Positions 31,338 through 36,853 of a stretch of 36,853 nucleotides of DNA are shown here, one piece after another; the stretch's first letter is position 1; each line of letters opens with the position of its first letter. The notes below the pieces were generated by a model. It was not told the origin of the DNA and did not search any database. It saw only the letters and a program-made list of their open reading frames with translations. The DNA comes from DASXMR01 sp036495525 (GTDB lineage: Bacteria > Actinomycetota > Actinomycetes > Streptosporangiales > Streptosporangiaceae): positions 1-36,853 of the forward strand of contig DASXMR010000125.1 in assembly GCA_036495525.1 (NCBI GenBank). Direction: 5' to 3'. The position numbers and the translations under genes were made by a program.

Positions 31338-31868
31338 TCAGTAACCGTAGCCGCCGCCGCCGCCACCGGTCGACGCCGGAGCCGGCTTCGAGCCCGCCAG
31401 CTTCGTGCCGCCAGGGGTCATCGCCCACCACAGGTCCTTGCTGTTCCCGCCCGTGGTAGTGACGCCGTTGCCGTTGATCTGGCCAGCCTTGGTGTCGAGC
31501 TTGAAGGTGTACAGCGGGTGCCCGTCGTAGGTGAGCTGCTTCTGGCCGTTAGTGCCGGTGATCGAGCCGAAGTTGCCCGTCAGGTGCTGACCCGAGGCGA
31601 CCTTGGTAGAAGCCGGCACGGGTGGCCAGAACGAGGCGCACTGGCCGGTGCACTTGGACTGGCTCGACGTGTCGATGGCGTACCAGTAGAGCGTGCGGCC
31701 GGCCGAGTTGGTCAGCACCTTGCCGCTGCTCGTGGATACGACCTTGATCCCGTTGCCAGAGGGGACCGAGCCCGCGCTGGCGTTTCCGCCGCCACCCGAA
31801 CTGCCGCAGGCGGCGACGACCATCGCGGCAGCCGCGAGGCCAGCCCCGGCCCACCATCGGTTACGCAT
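31338..31868 (-). CDS. PF03640 repeat lipoprotein (Lipoprotein_15 family)
   Basis: The 176-residue exported lipoprotein has a signal peptide with two arginines and a lipobox ending at Cys21 (MVVAACGSSG). Two copies of the 'secreted repeat of unknown function' follow: GRTLYWYAIDTSSQSKCTG...FWPPV (about 57-85) and a second centred on LTYDGHPLYTFKLDTKAGQ (about 112-130), then WWAMTPGG. The tail is Gly/Tyr-rich. Family proteins bind to the cell envelope and have been linked to redox or haem-related stress, but no reaction is established. GGAG lies nine bases before the ATG. A promoter is proposed at 31890-31917. Confidence 0.88.
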   Translation of the reverse strand: MRNRWWAGAGLAAAAMVVAACGSSGGGGNASAGSVPSGNGIKVVSTSSGKVLTNSAGRTLYWYAIDTSSQSKCTGQCASFWPPVPASTKVASGQHLTGNFGSITGTNGQKQLTYDGHPLYTFKLDTKAGQINGNGVTTTGGNSKDLWWAMTPGGTKLAGSKPAPASTGGGGGGYGY

Positions 31869-31889
31869 CGTAATGACTCCGTTTCCCAG

Positions 31890-31917
31890 AAGTTACTGTC
31901 GGTCGACTGCTGTCTAA
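31890..31917 (-). promoter_or_regulatory. Possible promoter of the lipoprotein gene
   Basis: On the minus strand TTAGAC (31917-31912) and TAACTT (31895-31890) are spaced by 16 bases. The -10 fits TANNNT; the -35 matches TTGACA in four of six. The start codon lies 21 bases downstream of the -10. Confidence 0.35.
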
Positions 31918-32013
31918 CCTGTCTACGTAGCGCCGGCCGCCTGCGTTCATCCGGGCCGGAAACCGGGCAGCGCCGCACGGTCCGGCGTGGCCGCGAGTAA
32001 CGGTTCCGCCGGG

Positions 32014-33042
32014 CTAGACGCCGATCCGGTTGCAGAGCCAGGCGAGCGACAGCGGGTAGCGGTAGCCGATCGCAGCGTGCGTGGCGTCGAACAGCTCGAA
32101 GCTGATCACGTCGTCCGCCACTCCTACCTCGCTGAGGGCGGTGCGAAACGCCTCGGCGCCCAGGTCGAGGAAGTAGTCGTCCCTGGTGCCCGCATCGATC
32201 CAGATGCCGCGCAGGCCCTGCAGCGCAGTTGCGTAGCGGGGCGCCATCCGCACCGGATCCCAGTCCAGCCAGCGCTGCCAGACCTCCGGCTGCAGCTCCC
32301 CGGTCCGCGGGTTGAACGGCAGGTCAACCGAGCCATCCTCGCGGGCCGAGAAGCACGCGGCCACGCCCAGGATGCCCAGCAGGGTCTGATCGGCCTCGCT
32401 GGTGAAAGCGACCCGGGAGCGGAAATCGTCCCACCACGCCCAGATGTTCCCGTCGTAAGGACGCAGCAGCCGCGCGCAGTTGCCGAATTCCGGGACATAG
32501 CACAGCTCGTACAGCGAGTCACCGGCATGCGTGGCGAGCGCGCCGAACAGGTCAGGGCGCAGCATCGGCGTGATCATCGCGCCGAATCCGCCGCTGGACT
32601 TGCCCATGATCGCCCGGTGGGCCGGATCGGCGAGCGTCCGGTAGCGGCCGTCCACCCACGGCACCACCTCGTCGCACAGGTAAGAGTGATACCGGCCGGT
32701 GCCCGGCGAGTCCACGAACTGGCTGCCGCCGTAGCCGGTCCAGGCGTCGACGTAGACCACCAGGGCCGGCGGCACCTGCCCGCCGGCGAAGACCGCGTCG
32801 GCCGTCTCGGGGAACGGCTGGCGGAAGGGCTCCCGGTTCCACCACATGGACAGATGACCGGTATATCCCTGAATGACATAGACAGCCGGATAACGCCGCT
32901 CCGGGTCATCGTCGTAGCCGGGCGGCAGGTACACCCACAGCGGCCGCTCGTACGGGTCGCCAAGCGGGTTGTCGCGCAGCAGCTCGCTGGTGATCACGTG
33001 CTCTTCGAGTTGTCCGGCCAGATCTGCCGACCAGGGCAGCAT
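32014..33042 (-). CDS. Esterase of the alpha/beta hydrolase (PF00756, enterochelin-esterase-like) family
   Basis: A 342-residue hydrolase with the fold's catalytic set visible: nucleophile Ser in MGKSSGGFGA (about 158-167), acid Asp in DAGTRDDYFLDLG (near 290) and His in FDATHAAIGYRYP (near 325). The N-terminal part, with YERPLWVYLPPGYDDDPERRYPAVYV, is typical of esterase D/PF00756 proteins, which cleave acyl or carbohydrate esters. No signal peptide is present, so it is probably cytosolic. GAGGAGG lies five bases before ATG 33042, which is preferred to ATG 33081. It is divergent from the E1 dehydrogenase gene, 107 bases away. Confidence 0.88.
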   Translation of the reverse strand: MLPWSADLAGQLEEHVITSELLRDNPLGDPYERPLWVYLPPGYDDDPERRYPAVYVIQGYTGHLSMWWNREPFRQPFPETADAVFAGGQVPPALVVYVDAWTGYGGSQFVDSPGTGRYHSYLCDEVVPWVDGRYRTLADPAHRAIMGKSSGGFGAMITPMLRPDLFGALATHAGDSLYELCYVPEFGNCARLLRPYDGNIWAWWDDFRSRVAFTSEADQTLLGILGVAACFSAREDGSVDLPFNPRTGELQPEVWQRWLDWDPVRMAPRYATALQGLRGIWIDAGTRDDYFLDLGAEAFRTALSEVGVADDVISFELFDATHAAIGYRYPLSLAWLCNRIGV

Positions 33043-33149
33043 GGAGCCCTCCTCGCACCGGGTGATCGCGTAATCCATCACATCACCGCCGGCCGCGCGG
33101 TGCCCGGCTGCCCCGGCAGCAGCGCTGCCCGGTACGTCATCATGGCGAG

Positions 33150-35405
33150 GTGGATCAGGCAGAACAGCACTTCGTCGCCGCCATCCGGGCGCTGCAGGAC
33201 GCGGAACGGCATCCCGGCCAGCCGGCCCCGGCCGGCGCTGCTGGGCAGCCGGTCAGGGCCGGGTCCCTGCTGACCGCCGCGCTGTGCCGGGAGCTGCTCG
33301 ACGCCCAGCTGGCCAGCCGTCACCTGGACGTCGCGGCCAGGTGGCTGCGCGAGCAGCAGGCCGGCTTCTACACCATCGGCTCGTCAGGACACGAGGGGAA
33401 CGCGGCCGTCGCCGCGGCTCTCCGGCCGACTGACCCGGCCCTGCTGCATTACCGGTCAGGCGCGTTCTACCTGGCCCGTGCCGGGCAGCTGACGCCGGTC
33501 ATCGACGGAGCCAGGGACGTGCTGCTCGGCCTGGTGGCCGCGGCCGACGAGCCGATCGCCGGCGGGCGGCACAAGGTCTTCGGCCGGGCCGAGCTGAACG
33601 TGATCCCGCAGACCTCGACGATCGCCTCGCACCTGCCCAGGGCCGTCGGGCTGGCCTTCGCGCTGGCCAGGGCCGGCCGGCTCGGGCTAGCGACGTCCTG
33701 GCCAGCCGATGCGATCGTCGCGTGCAGCTTCGGCGACGCATCGGTGAACCACTCGACCGCCGCCGGCGCGCTGAATACCGCCGCGTACTGCGCGTTCCAG
33801 GGCCTGCCCATGCCGCTGCTGCTGATCTGCGAGGACAACGGGCTAGGCATCAGCGTCCGCACCCCGCCAGGCTGGGTGACCGCGGCGCAGTCCGGCCGGC
33901 CGGGCGTGCGCTACTTCCGCGCGGACGGCGCTGACCTGGCCGACGTGTACGACCAGGCAGCGGCCGCCGCGGCGCACGTGCGCGAGCGGCGTGCGCCGGC
34001 CTTCCTGCATGTCGACGTCGTGCGGCTTGGCGGCCACGCCGGCTCGGATGTGGAGTCCGGCTACCGCTCGGCCGCTGAGATCTCCGCCGACCTGACCCGC
34101 GACCCGCTGCTGGGCACCGCGCGGCTGCTGATCGATGCCGGCGTGCTGACCCCCGGCGAGGTGCTCGACGCCCATCAGCGCTCCCGTGAGCGGGTACTGC
34201 AACTGGCTGCCGAGGTGTCGGGCGCGCCGCGGCTGAGCACGGCCGCGCAGGTGATGGCTCCGATCAGCCCCCGCCGGCCCGCCGCGCTGATAGCCGAGCT
34301 TGCCTCCTGGTCGCGCTCGCCTGAGCCGGACCGGCAGCGTGCCTTCCGCGGCCGCCTGCCGGAGGGCGAAGGCCCGCTCACCCTGGCCCAGTCGGTCAAC
34401 AGGGCACTGGCCGACGGCCTGACCGCGGTGCCGGGGATGCTGGTCTTCGGCGAGGATGTCGCGCGCAAGGGCGGCGTCTACGGCGTCACCAGAGGCCTGC
34501 TCAGCGCGTTCGGGGCCGGCCGGGTCTTCGACTCGCCGCTGGACGAGCAGTCCATCCTCGGCATGGCTCTCGGCGCTGGCCTGGCCGGGCTGACGCCGGT
34601 GCCGGAGATCCAGTACCTGGCCTACTACCACAACGCCGCCGACCAGCTGCGCGGCGAGGCAGCCACGCTGTCGTTCTTCTCCGCCGGGCAGTACCGCAAT
34701 CCGCTCGTCCTGCGCATCGCCGGGCTGTCCTACCAGCGTGGCTTCGGCGGGCACTTTCACAATGACAACGCCGTCGCCGCGCTGCGCGACATCCCCGGCG
34801 TGATCATCGCGTGCCCGGCCAGGCCAGACGACGCGCCGGCCATGCTGCGCACCTGCCTGGCATCGGCCAGGACCGACGGCAGCGTCTGCGTGTTCCTGGA
34901 GCCGATCGCGCTGTATCACGAGCGGGACCTCTATGTGCCAGGTGACGGCCGCTGGCTCGCGCCCTACGATCCGCCGTCCAGGTGGACGTCCGGGCACATC
35001 CCGCCTGGCCGGGCAAGGGTTTACGGAGACGGCACCGACCTGACGATCGTGACCTTCGGCAACGGGCTGCGGATGAGCCTGCGGGTGGCGGCCAGGCTCG
35101 CCGCCGGTGGGGCGGGCTGCCGGGTCGTGGACCTGCGCTGGCTCGCGCCGCTGCCGGCCGCCGACGTGCTGGCCGAGACGCTCGCGACCGGCCGGGTGCT
35201 GGTCGCCGACGAGACCCGGCGGACCGGCGGGGTATCCGAGGGCGTGCTCGCCGCGCTGACCGACGGCGGCTTTCGCGGTCCGGTCGCGCGAGTGACCAGT
35301 GAGGACAGCTTCGTTCCACTCGGCGACGCGGCCGAGGAGGTGCTGCTGTCCGAGCACGCGATCGAGCAGGCAGCCGGCGAGCTGCTCAGCAAGCCGAAGC
35401 ACTGA
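33150..35405 (+). CDS. Fused E1 alpha/beta thiamine-dependent 2-oxoacid dehydrogenase
   Basis: The 751-residue protein joins both E1 chains. The alpha part (about 60-350) has the ThDP site FGDASVNHSTAAGALNTAAY followed by ICEDNGLGIS, a variant of the GDG...NN motif, and YIGSSGHEGN-like substrate contacts (TIGSSGHEGN). The beta part (about 390-745) has FGEDVARKGGVYGVTRGLL, FDSPLDEQSILGMALG and RIAGLSYQRGFGGHFHND, then a transketolase C-terminal domain. It oxidatively decarboxylates 2-oxo acids, perhaps branched-chain. No E2 or E3 gene is adjacent, so it must borrow them or act as a simple decarboxylase. GTG 33150 is the first usable start; its ribosome-binding site is weak. Confidence 0.88.
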   Translation: MDQAEQHFVAAIRALQDAERHPGQPAPAGAAGQPVRAGSLLTAALCRELLDAQLASRHLDVAARWLREQQAGFYTIGSSGHEGNAAVAAALRPTDPALLHYRSGAFYLARAGQLTPVIDGARDVLLGLVAAADEPIAGGRHKVFGRAELNVIPQTSTIASHLPRAVGLAFALARAGRLGLATSWPADAIVACSFGDASVNHSTAAGALNTAAYCAFQGLPMPLLLICEDNGLGISVRTPPGWVTAAQSGRPGVRYFRADGADLADVYDQAAAAAAHVRERRAPAFLHVDVVRLGGHAGSDVESGYRSAAEISADLTRDPLLGTARLLIDAGVLTPGEVLDAHQRSRERVLQLAAEVSGAPRLSTAAQVMAPISPRRPAALIAELASWSRSPEPDRQRAFRGRLPEGEGPLTLAQSVNRALADGLTAVPGMLVFGEDVARKGGVYGVTRGLLSAFGAGRVFDSPLDEQSILGMALGAGLAGLTPVPEIQYLAYYHNAADQLRGEAATLSFFSAGQYRNPLVLRIAGLSYQRGFGGHFHNDNAVAALRDIPGVIIACPARPDDAPAMLRTCLASARTDGSVCVFLEPIALYHERDLYVPGDGRWLAPYDPPSRWTSGHIPPGRARVYGDGTDLTIVTFGNGLRMSLRVAARLAAGGAGCRVVDLRWLAPLPAADVLAETLATGRVLVADETRRTGGVSEGVLAALTDGGFRGPVARVTSEDSFVPLGDAAEEVLLSEHAIEQAAGELLSKPKH

Positions 35406-35454
35406 CGTCCGACCGGCTGGGGCGCGCGCCGCGATGACATGCCGCCGCCCGCTC

Positions 35455-35526
35455 GGCTAGACGTGGAGCCGCCCGTACGGCTGAGACGTGGAGCCGCCCG
35501 TCCAGATGAAACGCGGCGCCGCCCGC
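35455..35526. repeat. Three ~24-base tandem repeats downstream of the E1 gene
   Basis: GGCTAGACGTGGAGCCGCCC (from 35455), GGCTGAGACGTGGAGCCGCCC (from 35479) and a degenerate third unit, GATGAAACGCGGCGCCGCCC (from 35505), lie in the gap before the XRE gene. They are noncoding and do not include a stop codon of the E1 gene. Confidence 0.7.
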
Positions 35527-35561
35527 GGCGGTGCGCCGACTGCCGGCCGAAGGCCAGGCTT

Positions 35562-35590
35562 TTAGTGAGATCGCGCTAATGAGATATCGT
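35562..35590 (+). promoter_or_regulatory. Predicted leaderless promoter of the XRE gene
   Basis: TTAGTG (35562-35567), 17 bases and TATCGT (35585-35590) place the transcript start at or next to the ATG at 35598. No Shine-Dalgarno sequence precedes that ATG, in keeping with a leaderless mRNA. Confidence 0.5.
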
Positions 35591-35599
35591 TAACGATAT
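35584..35599. promoter_or_regulatory. Perfect 16-base palindrome overlapping the XRE start codon, probable autoregulatory operator
   Basis: ATATCGTTAACGATAT is a perfect palindrome and unusually AT-rich for this genome. It covers the predicted -10 box, the transcription start and the first two bases of the ATG, so binding would block initiation. The XRE protein encoded directly downstream is the likely ligand. Confidence 0.75.
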
Positions 35600-35984
35600 G
35601 AGTGACTGGCCTGACGAGGACTCCCCCGGCCGGCGTAGCTGGCTGGCGCCAGCCGAGCGCAGGCATGCGCGGCGGGCCGGCCAGGACGAGCCGAGGCTGC
35701 CGGTGCTGCCTGGCTTCCGCGAGATGGCGCTCCGTCGCATGTCAGCTGAGCGGCGGCGGCTGGTCAGGGAGCTGGCCGGGCAGCGGCAGCGGGCCGGGCT
35801 CTCGCAGACCGAGATAGCGGCCCGGATGGGCACCTCGCAGTCAGCCGTCGCCCGGCTGGAAGCGGGCAACGCTGACGCGCGCGCGACAACCCTCGAACGC
35901 TACGCGGCCGCGATCGGCGGCCAGATCTCCTGGCAGCTGCGGTCGCCAGAGCCGCCGGGCGGCCAGGCCGACACGATCACCTGA
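35598..35984 (+). CDS. XRE-family helix-turn-helix regulator
   Basis: The 128-residue protein has a charged N-terminal arm (1-50), an XRE helix-turn-helix at about 55-108 (LSQTEIAARMGTSQSAVARLEAGN, turn near 78-80) and a short acidic-to-polar tail. It resembles antitoxin-type HTH proteins (HigA-like) and stand-alone repressors; no toxin-like RelE/HigB gene precedes it, since the gene upstream is the E1 dehydrogenase. The ATG lies in the palindrome at 35584-35599, which suggests tight self-repression. It is followed 22 bases later by a small proline-rich gene and a ClpP-like gene, probably in one operon. Confidence 0.87.
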   Translation: MSDWPDEDSPGRRSWLAPAERRHARRAGQDEPRLPVLPGFREMALRRMSAERRRLVRELAGQRQRAGLSQTEIAARMGTSQSAVARLEAGNADARATTLERYAAAIGGQISWQLRSPEPPGGQADTIT

Positions 35985-36006
35985 CGATACGAACGGGAGG
36001 CAGATC

Positions 36007-36219
36007 ATGAGGGCCCACCGCAAATCAGCAGCGGGCGAGCAGCCGCACGGCCGCTCGCTACGACGCTGGAAACTGCCAGCGGCTGGGCAGCCCTGCTTCC
36101 CCGACCCGCCGCTAACGGGCGCCAGGACATGCTGGCCGGACCCGCCCGCGGTCCCGGTGCCGCCATGCTTTCCTGCCCGGCCGCCCCGGCCCTGGCTGGC
36201 ACCGCCGGATCAGCCGTGA
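36007..36219 (+). CDS. Small proline-rich protein of unknown function
   Basis: A 70-codon frame has a strong ribosome-binding site (GGGAGG six bases before ATG 36007), and its TGA overlaps the GTG start of the next gene as GTGA. Both signs support translation. The product has a basic N-terminus and a Pro/Arg/Trp-rich C-terminus with several cysteines (29, 42, 54) and no known domain. It may be a real peptide or a translated leader that couples the XRE and ClpP-like genes. Low complexity makes its function unreadable. Confidence 0.5.
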   Translation: MRAHRKSAAGEQPHGRSLRRWKLPAAGQPCFPDPPLTGARTCWPDPPAVPVPPCFPARPPRPWLAPPDQP

Positions 36220-36853
36220 CTCGGGCGTCCGGCACGGACTGGCCGCGCCCCGGCTCTGAGTGGCCCAAGCCGGAACGGCCGGCTCCGGGCGGGCCACGCC
36301 ATCCTGGCCAGCCCGGCTGGCCTGATCCCGGCCAGCCTGATCCCGGCCGGCCTGGTCCAGCCCGGCCGCAGCGTCCCGGTCAGCCCGGCTGGCCGGGCCA
36401 ACCTGGCCAGCCGGAGCCTCAGGGCTATCCGCCGGCCACCACGACCCGCGTTTGGTTCAGTCCTGACGGGCCGCCGACTGTCTACGAGCGGCTGCTCGAC
36501 CGGCGAATCGTGATGGCCAGCGGGCTGCTGGACGGCGAGGCAGCGACCCGGCTGTCCGCCCAGCTGCTGACCCTCGACGCGGAGGGCGACGACCCGATCC
36601 GGCTCGAGCTGCAGGGCCTCGACAGCGAGCTGCCGGCCGCGCTGACCGTGATGGGCGTGCTCGACGTCGTCGGCGTGCCGGTGCGCGGCCGGGTCAGCGG
36701 GCTGATCAGCGGCCCGGCGCTTGGCGTGCTCGCGGCCTGCGACGACCGGCGCGGTTACCCGAGCGCGATGCTGACGCTGACCGAGCCGAAGCAGCAGGTC
36801 GACGGCAGCGCCGCCGAGCTCGCCGCCAGGGAGCAACAGCTGAGCGGAATGCT
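36216..36853 (+). CDS. ClpP-like protein with a Pro/Gly-rich N-terminus, apparently catalytically inactive (3' end beyond window)
   Basis: An open frame runs from GTG 36216 to the window edge (212 codons). Residues 10-72 are Pro/Gly-rich with repeats such as PGQPGWPDPGQP. From about residue 88 the protein resembles ClpP: ERLLDRRIVMASGLLDGEAA matches the strand and helix that begin ClpP (RIIFLGGPIDDEVA), then AQLLTLDAEGDDPIRLEL, AALTVMGVLDVVGVPVRG and GLISGPALGVLAAC. In ClpP the catalytic serine lies in the block ASMG; here the aligned position is Gly or Pro. The His-bearing MIHQP strand is replaced by MLTLTEP. It would therefore be a non-proteolytic ClpP-fold subunit. Start choice rests on the GTGA overlap; ATG 36165 or 36129 are in-frame alternatives. 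Confidence 0.75.
   Translation, partial: MTRASGTDWPRPGSEWPKPERPAPGGPRHPGQPGWPDPGQPDPGRPGPARPQRPGQPGWPGQPGQPEPQGYPPATTTRVWFSPDGPPTVYERLLDRRIVMASGLLDGEAATRLSAQLLTLDAEGDDPIRLELQGLDSELPAALTVMGVLDVVGVPVRGRVSGLISGPALGVLAACDDRRGYPSAMLTLTEPKQQVDGSAAELAAREQQLSGM

Noticed and set aside
31987..33273. 428-codon open frame on the plus strand
   Set aside because: It covers the esterase gene in antisense, which has a clear catalytic triad and ribosome-binding site. The plus product is low-complexity.
33843..35402. 519-codon open frame on the minus strand
   Set aside because: It lies wholly within the E1 dehydrogenase gene. Its length follows from GC-rich codon bias; the product is Arg/Gly/Gln-rich with no domain and no start signal.
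36210..36836. 208-codon minus-strand frame at the window end
   Set aside because: It is opposite the ClpP-like frame, which has family similarity and a coupled start. The minus product has only Arg/Ala/Pro-rich low complexity.
1..36853. tRNA, rRNA, insertion sequence, integrase or attachment site
   Set aside because: I looked for cloverleaf-type arms, transposase and recombinase motifs, and terminal inverted repeats, and found none I could support by eye.

Overview
The window is high-GC DNA, with G or C at almost every third codon position. It has frequent GTG and TTG starts, ATGA/GTGA four-base overlaps and probable leaderless genes. This points to an actinomycete, perhaps a Streptosporangium-type genus, but no marker fixes the genus. 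I saw no rRNA, tRNA, CRISPR array, transposase or integrase, so it reads as ordinary chromosome.

Layout. 1-1895 (minus): two, probably three, tandem YbjQ-like genes. 1941-2980: a 56-residue protein divergent from methionine aminopeptidase. 3227-17983: a catabolic and transport locus. It holds a DapA-family lyase, an SDR, a complete oligopeptide-type ABC importer (A, B, C and D together, F apart), three Gfo/Idh/MocA oxidoreductases, a D-2-hydroxyacid dehydrogenase, two DUF4438 proteins and an FCD-type GntR regulator. 18225-24493: membrane genes, namely a small membrane protein, a LPG-flippase-like protein, an MMPL transporter and an ArsR/coiled-coil/sensor operon. 24647-31868: housekeeping and accessory genes, namely a histidine phosphatase, a DUF2236 oxygenase, CutA, a SHOCT membrane protein, a FAD oxidoreductase, a DHA2 MFS transporter with a C-terminal MarR-like domain and a PF03640 lipoprotein. 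32014-36853: an esterase divergent from a fused E1 alpha/beta 2-oxoacid dehydrogenase, an autoregulated XRE gene, a small proline-rich protein, and the start of a ClpP-like protein that appears to lack its catalytic residues.

How the genes work together. The 3.2-18 kb locus looks like one regulon. A palindrome, ATTGTCGACAAT or a close variant, lies at the predicted transcription start of three promoters: SDR-DppF (perhaps also the divergent lyase), the dehydrogenase-Gfo-DUF4438-DUF4438-GntR operon, and the ABC transporter-Gfo-Gfo operon. The regulator at the end of the second operon is the natural candidate to bind all three. The enzymes suggest uptake and stepwise oxidation and cleavage of a sugar-like, cyclitol or hydroxyacid substrate. 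The substrate and the DUF4438 function cannot be read from sequence. This is the best candidate for an undescribed system here.

A second theme is structural. At several gene ends (map, the lyase, the third Gfo gene, the 18.2 kb membrane gene with its convergent flippase, and the DUF2236 gene) the stop codon and its flank are tandemly duplicated.
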